Assembly: GCA_000708835.1 (NCBI GenBank)
Contig: DF237252.1
Span: 43,162 to 107,161 of the forward strand
Origin: Klebsormidium nitens
Lineage: Eukaryota > Streptophyta > Klebsormidiophyceae > Klebsormidiales > Klebsormidiaceae
Length of the DNA stretch: 64,000 nucleotides
Direction of reading: 5' to 3'
In this document: piece by piece, positions 45,130-57,200 of the stretch
Layout: each line of letters begins with the position of its first letter
Position numbering within the stretch: the first letter of the stretch is position 1
The notes under the pieces: generated by a model
Told to the model about the DNA's origin: nothing
The model's input: only the letters and a program-made list of their open reading frames with translations
Database searches by the model: none
Position numbers and translations under genes: made by a program

Positions 45130-46724
45130 TCAGAGGACTCAGAGCACAGAGACTACGGGTAGGCGAGTCCCGGGTGCCTAACCAGGTGGTTCAGCAGGTG
45201 ATTCCATGTAAAGTACTTCGATCAGCTGTCAAGCTTCAGCAAGGAGGTTGACAATAGAGCAGGAAGGAGAAAGTGAAAGGTCAATGCTTGCGGGTAAAGC
45301 TCTTGCACTGTGTGCATCTTTCCCCCAAAAGATACTTGGATGCAATGAAATCCAGATGATCAAAGTGGAGCATGATTGCTTAGATCTGCTACTGTATGCT
45401 GGTGAGAACGTTCGGGACGAGTGCACATCTACTCATGAATCATCTTGTTAGAAGGGTCTGAACTTCGGAACGCCTGAGCTCTTCATGAGGACCTCTGCAC
45501 GTTTCACAACCTCGATCCACTTTATGAACACTTACTCAGCACAAAGAGCTATACGAAATTTCTGCAGGTATATACGCTACAGGCATCCTTCTTGCAAGGC
45601 CTGCCCATGGATAGCTGACTGCAGCTAGATTTTAAGCAAAGCCTACACTTTGGACGTTTTGTTGCTTTCCTTCCAGATTGCAACTCACCTGACAATCATG
45701 CATGGGCTCTATATAAACAGCTGATCCTATACTGACATGTGCATATGTTCGATTCAACCTACCGTACCAATTGTCCGGTTGGGCAGATTTTTGCCCAATA
45801 ATTAATTTCGTATCTCATGGATTTTGGGCAGCTTCATTTATGCATTTATTTTGTTTTGTTACCGGGCAAAATGATCTGCAAATCCTTAATTGGAATTTAT
45901 TTTCAATTCAAATTTGTGGGCAAGTTGAAAGAATATTTGATTGTTGCCCTGGCAACCGGACAATTGCACGGTATACGAAGCTTATAATCAGTGAGTGCGC
46001 GCTCCAAATGCACCATGCGCATGCCCATGCATCAAGTACAGCGCGCGAGCTGAGTCGATCTGTTGGTGTATCCGTGCATTATCAAGACGGGTGACGGTCG
46101 GATTGGAGCTATAGCGCCTAGATAGCTGAGCTCGCGGCCATGTAGCTGCATGTGCGACGATGTGTATAAAATCCATGTTATGGATCCGACCGGTATATGC
46201 ATGATCGCGGTCTGGCATGATTTTGCAATGACGATCGGAACTGTTTACGCCGTTTGGTAATTTGATGCAATCGTAGGTATTGATGTCTGCCAGTTCGTGG
46301 TTTCTTTAGTGCAGTGCATGGTCGGACCATCGCAAAAGTACGTTGGATTGCTTCAATGCATGCTGACACCATTACAAGTTTCACTGCAATACTCCGTGGT
46401 GCAAAAGTGAATACGACAAGCCATTAGTGACAATATGTTCGCAGCCCTTGAACTTGCAATATCAAGAATGTCAAGAGTATGTGTTGGACCTGGACTTCTG
46501 GGTTAAGATGCACCCTCACTGTCATCACAAGATATGTGTCTCCGATAAATGAGAGGCACAAACCCCAATTATTGCTTTAAAAGCACCCAAAGCACAAGCT
46601 CATAAGCTACGCCAGAATGTGAACACTCCACTCCTTTGGGTCTTATCCTTCGACTTTTCATTATTGGATTTCTAACGGTGTCCTAGAATGCTTAAGTTCA
46701 TTTGGGCCAGACATGCCCAGCTTG
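45130..46724. other. Convergent spacer between the Cys-rich gene and NAP1
   Basis: It holds both 3' UTRs and one inverted-repeat element (45760-45973). The rest is AT-rich with palindromic words (TATGCATGATCG near 46195) and no supported gene. Confidence 0.5.
45760..45973. mobile_element. Short inverted-repeat element with TA ends (mariner-like MITE)
   Basis: The left end TACCGTACCAATTGTCCGG (from 45760) is matched, inverted, by the right end reading CCGGACAATTGCACGGTA (to 45973); the arms agree over about 20 bp with one small indel. TA at each border fits a TA target duplication as in Tc1/mariner-derived MITEs. It is 214 bp long and codes for nothing. Confidence 0.7.
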
Positions 46725-49700
46725 TTATTGCTGCTTGCACTCAGGGGGCTGCTCCCCAGGCTTTCCAGAGGAAGGGGCTGGCCCTTTCTGCTGCAAGCAA
46801 GGAGACAAAAACCCGCAAGCTTCAGCCAGGAGGTGGACACGGAGGACTACATCAAACTCTTGTCCATTCAAACAATAAGATGGATGGAAGCAAGAAACCG
46901 TCCCTTCTGAAAGCCGGTTTTGCAAATGAGGCATCGCTATGCGTAGGCGTCAAATGACATGAAAAACCGAGAAACTGTCAGTTCAAGAACACCCGTATCG
47001 TTCCTTCATGAGATCCATACTGAAGCCACGGAAGTAAACTCAGGCTGCGCACTCACCCTGGCTGGCAGCCCCGCGGCCCCTTTCCGCCCCCTTTGCTGCG
47101 GGACGTCATCCTCGTCGTCATCATCGTCCTCGTCATCGTCCTCATCCTCGTCTTCCTCCTCCACGTCATCCAGGCCCTCCTCCTCGTCGTCATAATCGTC
47201 CTCCTCTAGTTCCTGAGCCTCCCCCGTGAACCACTCCACCGCGTGCGGGATGATCTTCTCCTTGAGCGCCGACCCGACGTCGTAGTCCGCCTCCATCTGG
47301 TCCTGCAGCTCCTCCGCCTGAGGAAGAGGCGAGCAAAAGTACTAGCACACAATCAGAACCGGGTTTGCCGGTTAACCAAGTGTACCGTTCAAGGCGAAAC
47401 GGCCGACTGTTCTCGTGTTGGGACTCCTTGTCTCTGGTTTGTAATCAATCTGCATCCATCTGGTCCTGCAGCTCCTCCGCCTGAAGGGGTAAATTTTCAG
47501 GTTAGGAAGGGCCGATGTTCGAACCAGGGTTAACGGGGCGTAGGGTAAGGGAGTATGAAAAAGTTGACCGGGTAGCTTTTACTCCTTGTCTTTTTCATCC
47601 TGGTCGTAGTCCGCCTACATCTGGTCCTGCAGCTCCTCCACCTGAATGGAGGGAAGTTGTACGTCGGAAAGGGCCAAATTTAACCAGGCTTAACGGGGCG
47701 TAGGGTTAGAGAGTGTGAAAGACTTGAACGGCTTTTACTCGTTGTCTTTTCTATCCTGGTCGTAATCTGCTTCCCCTGGCCTGCAGCTCCTCCGCCAGGG
47801 GGAGAGGTCACACCAAGAAAATATAAGCTCACAATTCGAACCAGGTTTGACAGTTAACCAAGTCTGAGGTTAAAGGCGTAAGCTGACTGTTCTCGTGTGT
47901 CTCTTGTTTCTCGTGAGTCCGCCCCCGATTTGGTCCTGCAGGGTAAGGCGCAGCAAAAGAATCAGGTTACAACAAGTCGGCATTCGTCTCAGAGTTAAGC
48001 GGATGCAGAGTTAGGGGTATGGATAGCTCAAGTGGCTCACAAATCCTGCTGATTATCCCTGTCTATTATCTCTACTCGCGGTTGCCATCTCGAAAGGATC
48101 TCGAACGTCCTTCAGCTTGAGAACCAAAGTTTACAGGACTTTTAGGGTCCCGAGTCGGCCCCGCCGCGCTGTTCTGTGTCCGGTCTTCAAGCCTACCGTG
48201 ACCGTCAACATGCATTTTCAGAATAAACTCTTGGCTCTGTTCTGGTCCCGCCAGGGCGGGCTGTTGAGGAAATGAAAACCGACACACCGGCACGATTTGC
48301 GGACCACGACCTCTCATTCCATACAAAAGCATAGAAATGAAAGCAGACCAGAGGTAACGGCCCAAAAAATCTCGCCGCGTCGCGCTCACCTCCTGCTCGT
48401 CCATGTCGTCCTCGGGTATCGTGGGCGGGCTGAAGAAGTTGAAGAAGCTGGGCACCTGCTCCGTCTTGGTGATGGGCTTGGCGTTCTTGCTGCCCTTCTT
48501 GGGCTTCTTGCGCAGCGTCTTCTGCGTCAGGTTCTTGCCGGCCAGCCACTCGATGTCCGTCCCCTCCGCGCGCTCCAAGATCGGCTCCTCGTCCTCGACC
48601 ATGTAGTACGACTTGGTCAACTGGAAGCGGAAGATATTAGTTTTAGGAAACCCACGTGGTTTGATCGGTGGGTGAACCGTTGAGGATTTTCCAGATACTA
48701 TTTGTTTTTTCAACTTCTCCAATAAAGTATTTAGACGTGCCCTCGGCGCTCTGCAACATTGGCTCCTCGTCGTCGACCATGTAGTACGACTTGGTCAACT
48801 GCGGGCGGGAAGTTTAGGGTTTAATAAAATTTCCGTGGTTTGTTCGGTTGGTAACTCAACAACGAAGAAAAGCAACATCTGTCCGAATTTTCCAAAGGTT
48901 GATGAGGCATGCCCTCCGCCCGCGGTCCAGGATCGGCTCCTCGTCCTCGACCATGTAGTACGACTTGGTCAACTGCGAGCGGTAGATTTTGGGTTTCGGA
49001 AACCCACATGCTTTGATTGGTGGGTGACCGTTAGCTAGAGTCTTCCCGGTGGGTCACCCGTTAGCCAGACTCTTCCCGAATACAATTTGTCTTTCTCAAA
49101 ATTCTCCATAACCGACTAGGCATGCCCTCGGCGCTCTGGAAAATCGGCTCCTCGTCCTATTTGATCAACTGCGCGCAGAAGGTGACGGTTCTGAGCAATT
49201 CCGTAATCTGTTGGGTGGGTAACCCATTAGCCCAGTCCTTTCAGGAATAAGAATTTTCTCAACTCTCCAGAACGTTTGTTGACGTGCGCTCGACTCTCCC
49301 CCAGGATAAAAATAATCGTAAGCAGTCTTCCACAATGGAGTACTACTTGGTCATCGTTCGCAAAGAACTGTTGAACTAAGAATGTGAATGTTGGACTGTC
49401 TTACGCTTTGGTGGCGATAAGCGCCACGAGGATTTAGCAGCAAAGACCCCTTTGTCGGCACACTCTGGTCTGACATGCGCAGTAGGTTGGGGTCAAACTT
49501 GATACCAGATGCGCTTTGCATAATGGACAACTGCGAGGATCTCAACGACGGTTGACTGCATCCCCGACCTGGAATGCAATTTCGAAAACTACTGAATACT
49601 TCGAGAGTGAGTTTCTGGACTCTATTTCGTCTCTCCACTCAAGCGTCGAATGGCATTAAAGCTGCCAAACCCCGACTCCGATTGGGAGCCAACAAAGGAA

Positions 49701-52700
49701 AGACGAGACTCCCAGTCCCTTCTTTTCTTTCGCGAAACAACAAGCAACATCCACTGCATCGAATCACCGACATCGCTGAAGCAGCGCTAACAATCGACGG
49801 CCACTCACCACCGTATTTGAGAAGTAGGGGTTGGGAGCGAAGTGGAACTCGAGGGTAAAGCCCTTTTGGCTCTCGAGCGGGTGCCACTTGATGTCCCGCA
49901 GGTACTCAAGGGCCCCCTCGTCCTTCTCCGAGATCTGCACAAGGAGTGACATCAGCGACAACGTCAGCAACTGTGTTGAGAGCTTCAGACAACGGTAAAT
50001 CGGCAATGAGCGCGCACTCGTTCAAGCTGGAAGAGTAAAGATCCGTCATCGAAGTTCAGACATGCGCGGCACGCTTGTGATGGAACTTGACTTTGTAGTC
50101 GACGGAACCGTTCAGCCCAAATACTACAGAACCAAATTTGTCTGTCAGTTCCCCATTCTGGCGCCCCAGAGAATGGCGAACAAATCAGGTTCTCCAAATT
50201 CTGGTGCGGGGAAAATCCTGGTCACGCACTCACCTTATTCAAGCCTACAAACAAATTCGGGTTTTTAGCAGTCAAACTGAAAAGAGTCAAAAAGTCCGCA
50301 GCAAAGGGGATCCTACCTGAACTCGGACGTCAAGCTGAAGTGTACTTCGCTCTTCCTGCGCTGTGCCCCAGGAAGCCAGCAACTAAGAACCCAAGAGCAT
50401 GCAGAACACAAGATTACGCAGATCCACCCCCCTTATCAGAGAGGGACGGGGCCTCACCGTCTCCTCGATTGTCAGGTTATTCCTAAGGGCGGTCAGCCAG
50501 AAGTTGGGGATGCCCTTCACATCTGCACGACCAGAGTCAGAAAAGGTCAGGCTGGTGAGGGCATCTGTCAGCATTGAAGCGGAGACAGGAAAACGCAATC
50601 ATCAGGAGGGGGGGTGATTGAAAACCCCTTCCGTCCCTCTCAACATGGTTCGGGACTGATCAATCAGATAAATTCCACAAAAACACTTTTCTTTGAGCCC
50701 GGTAAGACCCACTGCCAGATCAAGGCATCAGCCTACTCACTGAATTTCTCCTTTACAGAAGGCATCAGCACAGAGACAACTGAAGCTTTAGCCAGGTATA
50801 CAAGCTCAACGCACCAGGCAAGTCCAATCTACTAAATTTGCCACACGACCCTCAGTCTTTTGCGGAACCTTTTCAGATTTCCGAATGAAAAGTGACGACA
50901 ATCACATATGACAAGAGATTTTGGGTCGACAGCGATCAAGATTGACTGAAGATACAGCAAAATGGACATGGCATGCCGTAAAGTCGAGTTCCTGACAAGC
51001 TAAACTTACAGGATGAGGATGGAATATTTACGAGTACCTAGAGCCCTTGAACAGGAACCAATGCGCCCCACAAATCAGTGCACTTACCTTCATCCTCCTT
51101 GTTCTCGGAGGAAGTTGCTTCCGGCTTCTCTTCCTCTCCCTCCTTGGCTTCCTCACCCTCCTTAGGGGGCAGCTCCTCGGGCTCGAACTCCCCCCCGACA
51201 ATCGCAGCCCTCTGCATGGGAAAGGTTTCTCAAACCATAAGGTGGCAGCGCTTCTTTTGCAACTCAGTCTAGATATTCATGTGAATTAGCAGTCGTCAAG
51301 TACTGCATTCAAATGGCAGAAGGTCCTCAAAAAGCATATCCGAGTTGAATTTTGACCAGAGGACTTGGGCCAAGATCTCAAAAATCTGAAAGTCAGATTG
51401 CACACTTACCTTCTCGTAGAGAGGGGCATACTTGGCATTGTACTTGGCCTCTAGCTCAGCCTTCTCCTTCAGGTACTGCTCCTCCAATTCATCGTGCTCT
51501 TCCTGTACCCATCCAACGACAGAGTTTCAGATATAAGAAGGACCTGGTTTGGTTTGTCAATTGGCTGGAATTGGACTTCTCAAAGTGTCTGTCACAGTGA
51601 GATAAACACTGAACCGGTGCCTAGCAAGCAGACGCCTTTGTTAAAACAGTCCAACATGGTGCACTCCAAACGTGCCAACTTAGTGTGTCAACCTCGGATG
51701 TAACAGCAACCTAGAAAACTCAGATGTGTGTCGCTATCAACCACTACGCTGTGTGGATGGATAATCCTCCAACCCTGGGCACTGAAGGTGAAAAAAGAAG
51801 GGCGTATGCAGTGGCTGATGATCAGAGCGGCACAGCAACCACAATCACCATTGGTACAATCCTGTTTTTCAGATTGAAGCGAATGTGCCTCTAAGCTGTT
51901 TGCTTGTTGACATTCTGCCTACGAGAGTTAAGCTTGGCCAAAACTTCGGCAAAAAGGAAGCTAGATGCGCATATACCGGGAAGAAAGTATGCAGATTTGA
52001 TGGGTACCTGGAGCTTCTTCAGATTCTCGACTCTATTCTTGACCTTCTTCGGGAGGGACTCCAGGTACCCTGACGACTTCCCAACCAGCCTGTCCAGCTT
52101 ATCCTGCAGCAGCAAACGCAGAAAAATTGAACCGACCATCACTACTATACGAACACTTCATTGCTACTTGACTTATTGTGATGAAATACTCATGATGATT
52201 ATGGTTGAGAGTCTACATATTGACCTTTAAGCGACTTCTATAAGGTGAATGGCCAGAACAGAACACTCCCTGAATAGTCCAACTCAATCAGACAACCATT
52301 TTGAGGTCGGGCACTCTCAGTGAAAGACATTCAGGCAGCCTCATAACGAAAACTTCTTATACTGCAGCTTCTGAAGATTTGAGATCCAAAAGTAGCAATG
52401 ACCATCAGCAGGACCTGAAAATTTGTCAACGAGGGGGGACTACATTTCTTTGCTGGCAAGGAATGCTGATGTGGAGCTTGATGGGAAGGGTGGTCGAAGC
52501 GTCTTTCGAAAGACCCGATATCCTTGAGGGATACAGAAAAGTACAACTGCTTTTCGACGATGCAACACCGACAACATAAAGGACCTTGGGGCTTGATTGT
52601 CAGAGCAGCATTTCAGACCCTCTGCAAGAAGATTGTTGTTCAGACGTTGAATCGCTCAAGACTCCCTGTGGGCTAAGGGGAACACCACGCTTGGAACATC

Positions 52701-53256
52701 AGGACAGATCTGACCTGCCGGAGAATCACATTGATGCAGGTCATCTGGATGTGGCTCCTGAGCGCGTGCACCATTACCATCACAAAATCAAAACCTTAGG
52801 CTGGCTGACAGACTGCAATTATTCACAGGGCAGCATGTTAAACAGATCCTCAGATGAAAGGACAGCTCACACCAGTTGTCTTAAAAGGAAAGTACCTGCA
52901 TGAGCTGAACCAGACCAGGACTGCCTGCGATACCCTTCGCAGCCAGAGCCTTCTTGATAAAGTCCTCTGCAAAAGAGAGGACAGTCAGCACATCACGCAA
53001 CTTGTTGACAACCGCGGCCAATGACCTTTTTTAACACATGCTTGCAAATCGAAGATACTTTACTTAGCACTTGGCCACTCAATTTCAGCATACGAACGGT
53101 CAATCATCCAGTGAACAGCTGATTCTATCATACGTCAGCGTCCTGAAATATAACATGCCGCAACCAGAACAAGATGCCTACTGCACAATCACCTCTTTGA
53201 GCGTCCGTTAGAGCCCCGCTAACGTTGGCCAGGTCTATCTCTGCGTTTTGATCCAT
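46725..53256 (-). CDS. NAP1: NAP1-type nucleosome assembly protein, 398 aa
   Basis: Ten phase-consistent exons: 53256-53193, 52966-52896, 52103-52008, 51502-51410, 51211-51088, 50522-50458, 49934-49809, 48620-48390, 47317-47057 and 46790-46725. It is a histone H2A-H2B chaperone that shuttles between cytosol and nucleus. The long dimerisation helix ([19 protein letters not shown]), [72 protein letters not shown] and [11 protein letters not shown] follow the NAP domain order. [20 protein letters not shown] precedes a strongly acidic tail in exon 9. The protein ends CKQQ, the C-terminal motif of plant NAP1 proteins that can be farnesylated. Length is normal for the family. The first donor (GTGATT) is weak but phase is right. 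Introns before exons 8 and 9 contain ladders of decoy exon starts. The start diverges from the CobW gene across 947 bp. Confidence 0.93.
47440..47950 (-). repeat. Ladder of four decoy copies of NAP1 exon 9's 5' end
   Basis: The block CAG/GCGGAGGAGCTGCAGGACC that opens exon 9 (at 47317) recurs with starts near 47480, 47641, 47797 and, in part, 47945; the period is about 160 bp. The first two keep a CAG acceptor and the phase, and each soon meets an in-frame stop (after [11 protein letters not shown] and VEELQDQM). The third and fourth have lost the acceptor or the front of the unit. The intervening intron DNA, including TTAACGGGGCGTAGGGT, is repeated too. Confidence 0.9.
48735..49360 (-). repeat. 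Ladder of decoy copies of NAP1 exon 8's 5' end
   Basis: The block GCAG/TTGACCAAGTCGTACT (exon 8 starts at 48620) recurs at 48798, 48972, 49167 and faintly near 49353; spacings are 178, 174, 195 and about 186 bp. The first two copies are nearly exact over 60 bases with good acceptors and the correct phase. The third reads LIK then a stop. Confidence 0.9.
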
Positions 53257-54203
53257 CCTGTCGCTCGTACAAGTCTGACCACTGCTTAGGAACAACGGCG
53301 CTTCAAAGAAGCTCTTCAGCAGCCAAGTGCGATGTGAAGGAAATTCAAAACGTGCATAAGCATTGGGACTCTGGGAGAGCTACTTGGTGTCTTTACAGTT
53401 TACTGAGCTGATTCAAATTGTATATCTCCCAATGGCCAAAAGCCTGGTCCAAAAATCCGGATGGAATCTCTACTACCCGTACGACCAAGGTATGATTCCG
53501 AATAAATAAATAGTTATTTGCATTCGGAAAGTTGGAAATTCCGGATAAGCAGTCGGATTCTGCATTTTCGGAAAGGGAAAATAATTGCTAAAACCCATTC
53601 GGAAAGTACTTTTCCAGGCCGTATAGGTCTCCGGTACGTACCTTGAACCGCCAGACCCCTAGAAAGCATGGGTACCTGGATACCCCTTACCGATTCGGAT
53701 TTAGCGTCGGAAAGTGGAAAATAATACATGATTTGGGTTCGCATTCGCAAAAATAATTGCTTTTTTTGAGCATTCGGAATCATACCTTGGTCGTACGGGT
53801 ATATCCCAATTGCAGGAACGGTTTACGTAACCAAAGTTAGCACAAACCCGCGCATTCTATGGAGGAGCTTTCAAACGATTTCGATCGTCAATCAGGGCTA
53901 GACTCGGCATAAAAACCTATCTCCGTCGAAGACTTGGCAAAACCTGCTGACTAGGGATTTGCTCTCGTGGTGATTTCCAGATTTTGTTTCAAATCCTGGA
54001 AATATGTAAAGATTCTTGACCCGGCCTAGTGGGAATAAATGTTCAAGGGGGAGCCAGCTGCCAGTGCTAGACTGCACGAAAGCTAGAACGTCACCATCAC
54101 TTGCCATCACTGCGAGGCATTGGCGTTGGCATTACACATTCTTACTCGATTTGTTGCCGTATTCTGCACGCGTCTCAGCTGACGCTTTGAAGCACGATTT
54201 GCA
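53257..54203. promoter_or_regulatory. Bidirectional promoter region, NAP1 and CobW gene, with a MITE insertion
   Basis: The 947 bp between divergent ATGs holds both 5' UTRs and promoters. A 324-bp inverted-repeat element occupies its middle, so about 220 bp (NAP1 side) and 400 bp (CobW side) of non-element DNA remain. No TATA box is clear. Confidence 0.6.
53474..53801. mobile_element. MITE with 28-30 bp perfect terminal inverted repeats and TA target duplication
   Basis: The left end CCCGTACGACCAAGGTATGA, continuing to 53503, is exactly repeated inverted at 53772-53799, and TA flanks both ends (53474-53475 and 53800-53801). TA duplication with long perfect ends fits a Tc1/mariner (Stowaway-like) MITE. 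The interior repeats TTCGGAAAG several times, as subterminal transposase-binding repeats often do. There is no coding capacity. Perfect ends suggest recent movement. Confidence 0.9.
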
Positions 54204-57200
54204 ATGGCCTCCCACGCGGCAACCTGGAGGGCAGGCGCCGTCCTGTCTTCCGCTCTCGCAGCGATTGGGAGAAAGCAGATGCGTTCAGGCCGAGAGGGCC
54301 TTCCCGCTTGCGGCCGGTGCTCAAGACCTTTCACCTCTTTCTCCTCTCTCTCGTCCGCTCGCTCACAGCCACTGAAAGGTACTGCGCTTCAAGCAGCTTT
54401 CAAACAGAGGAAAGGAGGCTGGCGAAGGCTCTCAGGTGCTTTCCAGACACGGGCCAGTGTCGCAGACGCGGACACCTTTGTGGAGGGGGAGGCGGGGGAG
54501 GGTTTTGATCTGCCGCCGGAAAACCGAATTCCCGTGACTGTGATCACCGGGTATCTCGGGTCGGGCAAAGTATGTGCAGCGCCTGATTGGTGGCTTGTAG
54601 CTGTGTCTTTTGTTTTAGGAAAGGTTTTGTAGGACAATCTTAAAAGGCCATAGTTGCGCTTCCAGGCATGGATAAGAGTCCTTTGGGCAAACCCCTATGC
54701 CGCCATTCAGAAGTGTTCCGAGTAAGGAGGGTTGTAGACGGCAAGTGGTGGTATTCAGGGTCAGCAGGGTAACACTTTCTGGGAAGAGTCTGCTCGACCA
54801 TCGTTACAAGTGCACTTCATGCCTCGATTTGCACTTTTCCCTAGAAAAAGCAATCATGTTTCTTTGTTGGAAAATGGAGTTTGATATGGTATGCCAAGAT
54901 TTTCGCTAACAACCTTGTGCCCTTTGCAGACAACGCTTTTGAACTACATCCTGACGGCAGACCATGGGAAACGCATCGCTGTCATCGAGAATGAGGTGCG
55001 CGCTTGTAAATAAACGTTCATTTCATCAATTCCTTAGCAACGGGTTGCTGCAATGTGTGGTGCTTTCAGGACGTCTTCAATGCAGCTGGTCCTATAAAGT
55101 GGAGGATGGGAATGTTGTAGAAGCTGCAATGTCAACATTCACCAACAAGAACTTTCGGGCCTTTATTGACGTACCTGATGTGATTATCTGCTTAGAGCTT
55201 CGCTTGATTCAATTAGTATGTCATTGAGCACGAGCGGCAGTCCAAACTTTTGTCGAAAGGAGCAGAGCCTAACGAGGCACAACCACCATGTACTCACATG
55301 CCGTCTGCAGTAAAGATTAGCGCAGTCTCATCTTGGCTGCATCTCCAGCAGCTGAAGTTGACACAATCAAGGCGAAACTTTGATGCTTCCGCAACAGCGG
55401 CTCCCCAAGGCGCTCTGCCTCTTTTTCCCCCACCACCTGTCCTTCTTACAACAAGCTACCTTTTGGCACAATCTTGGAAAGGTCCTCCAAGAAGGTACAT
55501 TCTGGTACCTACAAGAGAAGTCAGTTCCTAAAAGCACAACAGGCGATTAATGTTCTGCCCCTTGACAGCATCTTGAAAAGGTTTTTTTTTTTTGGTAAAT
55601 GTCGTTCTCTTTTTTGAGGTCGTGCCACAGTGACAGGACTCCAAGAAACAGATTGACTCGATTCAGACTGCTGTCTGTGCAGTATGGAGAGATTGACATT
55701 GACGGCTCCCTGGTCGCCTCCAAGCAAAGCGGCGCGGAAGAGATCATTCTGCTGAACAATGGCTGCATGTGCTGCACCGTGCGGAGCGACCTCGTTCGTA
55801 TGATCACGGACCTGGTGCGGACCAAGAAGGACAAGTTTGACCACGTCATCGTCGAAACGACAGGTGAGCACATGCCCCCAAACCACTTTCAAAGGTGCTT
55901 TGGCCAATCACTTGGCCAGTCTCTTTGAGTTTGAGAAATTGATGATTGGCTTCAAGGTTCTCATCTTCAAACTCAAAGCATCTCCCTAAGCGGCAGACGT
56001 TGCAAAACGCGGTTTGCTAGCATGATGGTGCACTCAGATTTGGCGGACCGATCAATATATTCGACGTGCTGCCCACCCCGTCCCATATGCTCGCAGGTGT
56101 TGGATTCTCCCTTGGGCTATATTTCATTTACTTCGCCCTCCGCTTGACCCTTTACGCATCTACCAACTTCCGGGTTGTCTGCAGTTTTGCCCCGTGTTGC
56201 ACTATATGTTGGCCAAATGCCCCTCACTATCAAAGTATGTTCCTTGAAGCTAGACAGAGCGGGTGTAAACCAAGTCTTTTGATTTGCATTAGGGCTAGCT
56301 ATTTTCGCTCCCATCTCCTTGACGCGTGTCCAGGAGCCAGACGATGCGAAAAGAAGGTCATTCTGAAAAGGCGCACAAGTCAATATCTAATTTACTGGTT
56401 TGCATTTCAGGTTTGGCCAACCCTGCCCCTATTATCCGGACATTCTACCTGGAGCCAGACATCGCGGATGAGCTATACATTGACGCGGTCGTGACGCTGG
56501 TAGACGCCAAGCACGCAGAGCGACACATCAACGAGGTCAAGCCAGACGGGGTCGTGAACGAGGCGGTCGAGCAGATTGCATATGCTGACAGGATCATTTT
56601 GAACAAGGTGAGGAGACCATTTACAAAAGTTCGTTGTGGCATTCCTGATTGTTGTACTCTCCTTTGCGAGTGAACAAGGCGGTCGAGCGGGTTCATGGTC
56701 GGACAGGCTCTTCTGGAGTCTTTCCAGCACGTTCATGTGAATCGTTAGCTTTCAAAGTGGGCGTTGGGATTGGACGGCCGTTACCCGTGCCGACGACGTC
56801 ATGAGTTTGGCGCCCTCGATTTTGGACGTCACTTTGGTGATGGTTTGCGCACCGTGCAATCTTGAAGAGACGTGCAGGTCCTACGCCCACTTTAAGCCCC
56901 CCCAAATTACCTTGTCAGCGAGCAAGGCTTTGAACAGATCGTGCACGCGGTTATCCTTGAAACGTCTGGGGATAATTGGGTACGCTCATGTGTATTCTGA
57001 ACACGTGTGTCACAATCTAGGTGGTCTTCTTCCACAACAAACGAAGCAGGTTCGCGTGTTCATGCAACTTACATTACCTGGTCGCTGGGCGAGCATCTTA
57101 CCCACGTTTGTTCCATGCAGCGTTGGCCTGGTAAACGAGCTCGAGCTCGAGCTTAGCTCCATTTGGGAGCGATCTAATTGATGGCCAGGGTGCATCTTAC

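Noticed and set aside
47006-47196. Simple-sequence repeat of TCC/TCG triplets
   Set aside because: On the minus strand it is the GAG/GAC-rich acidic tail of NAP1, expected for this family.
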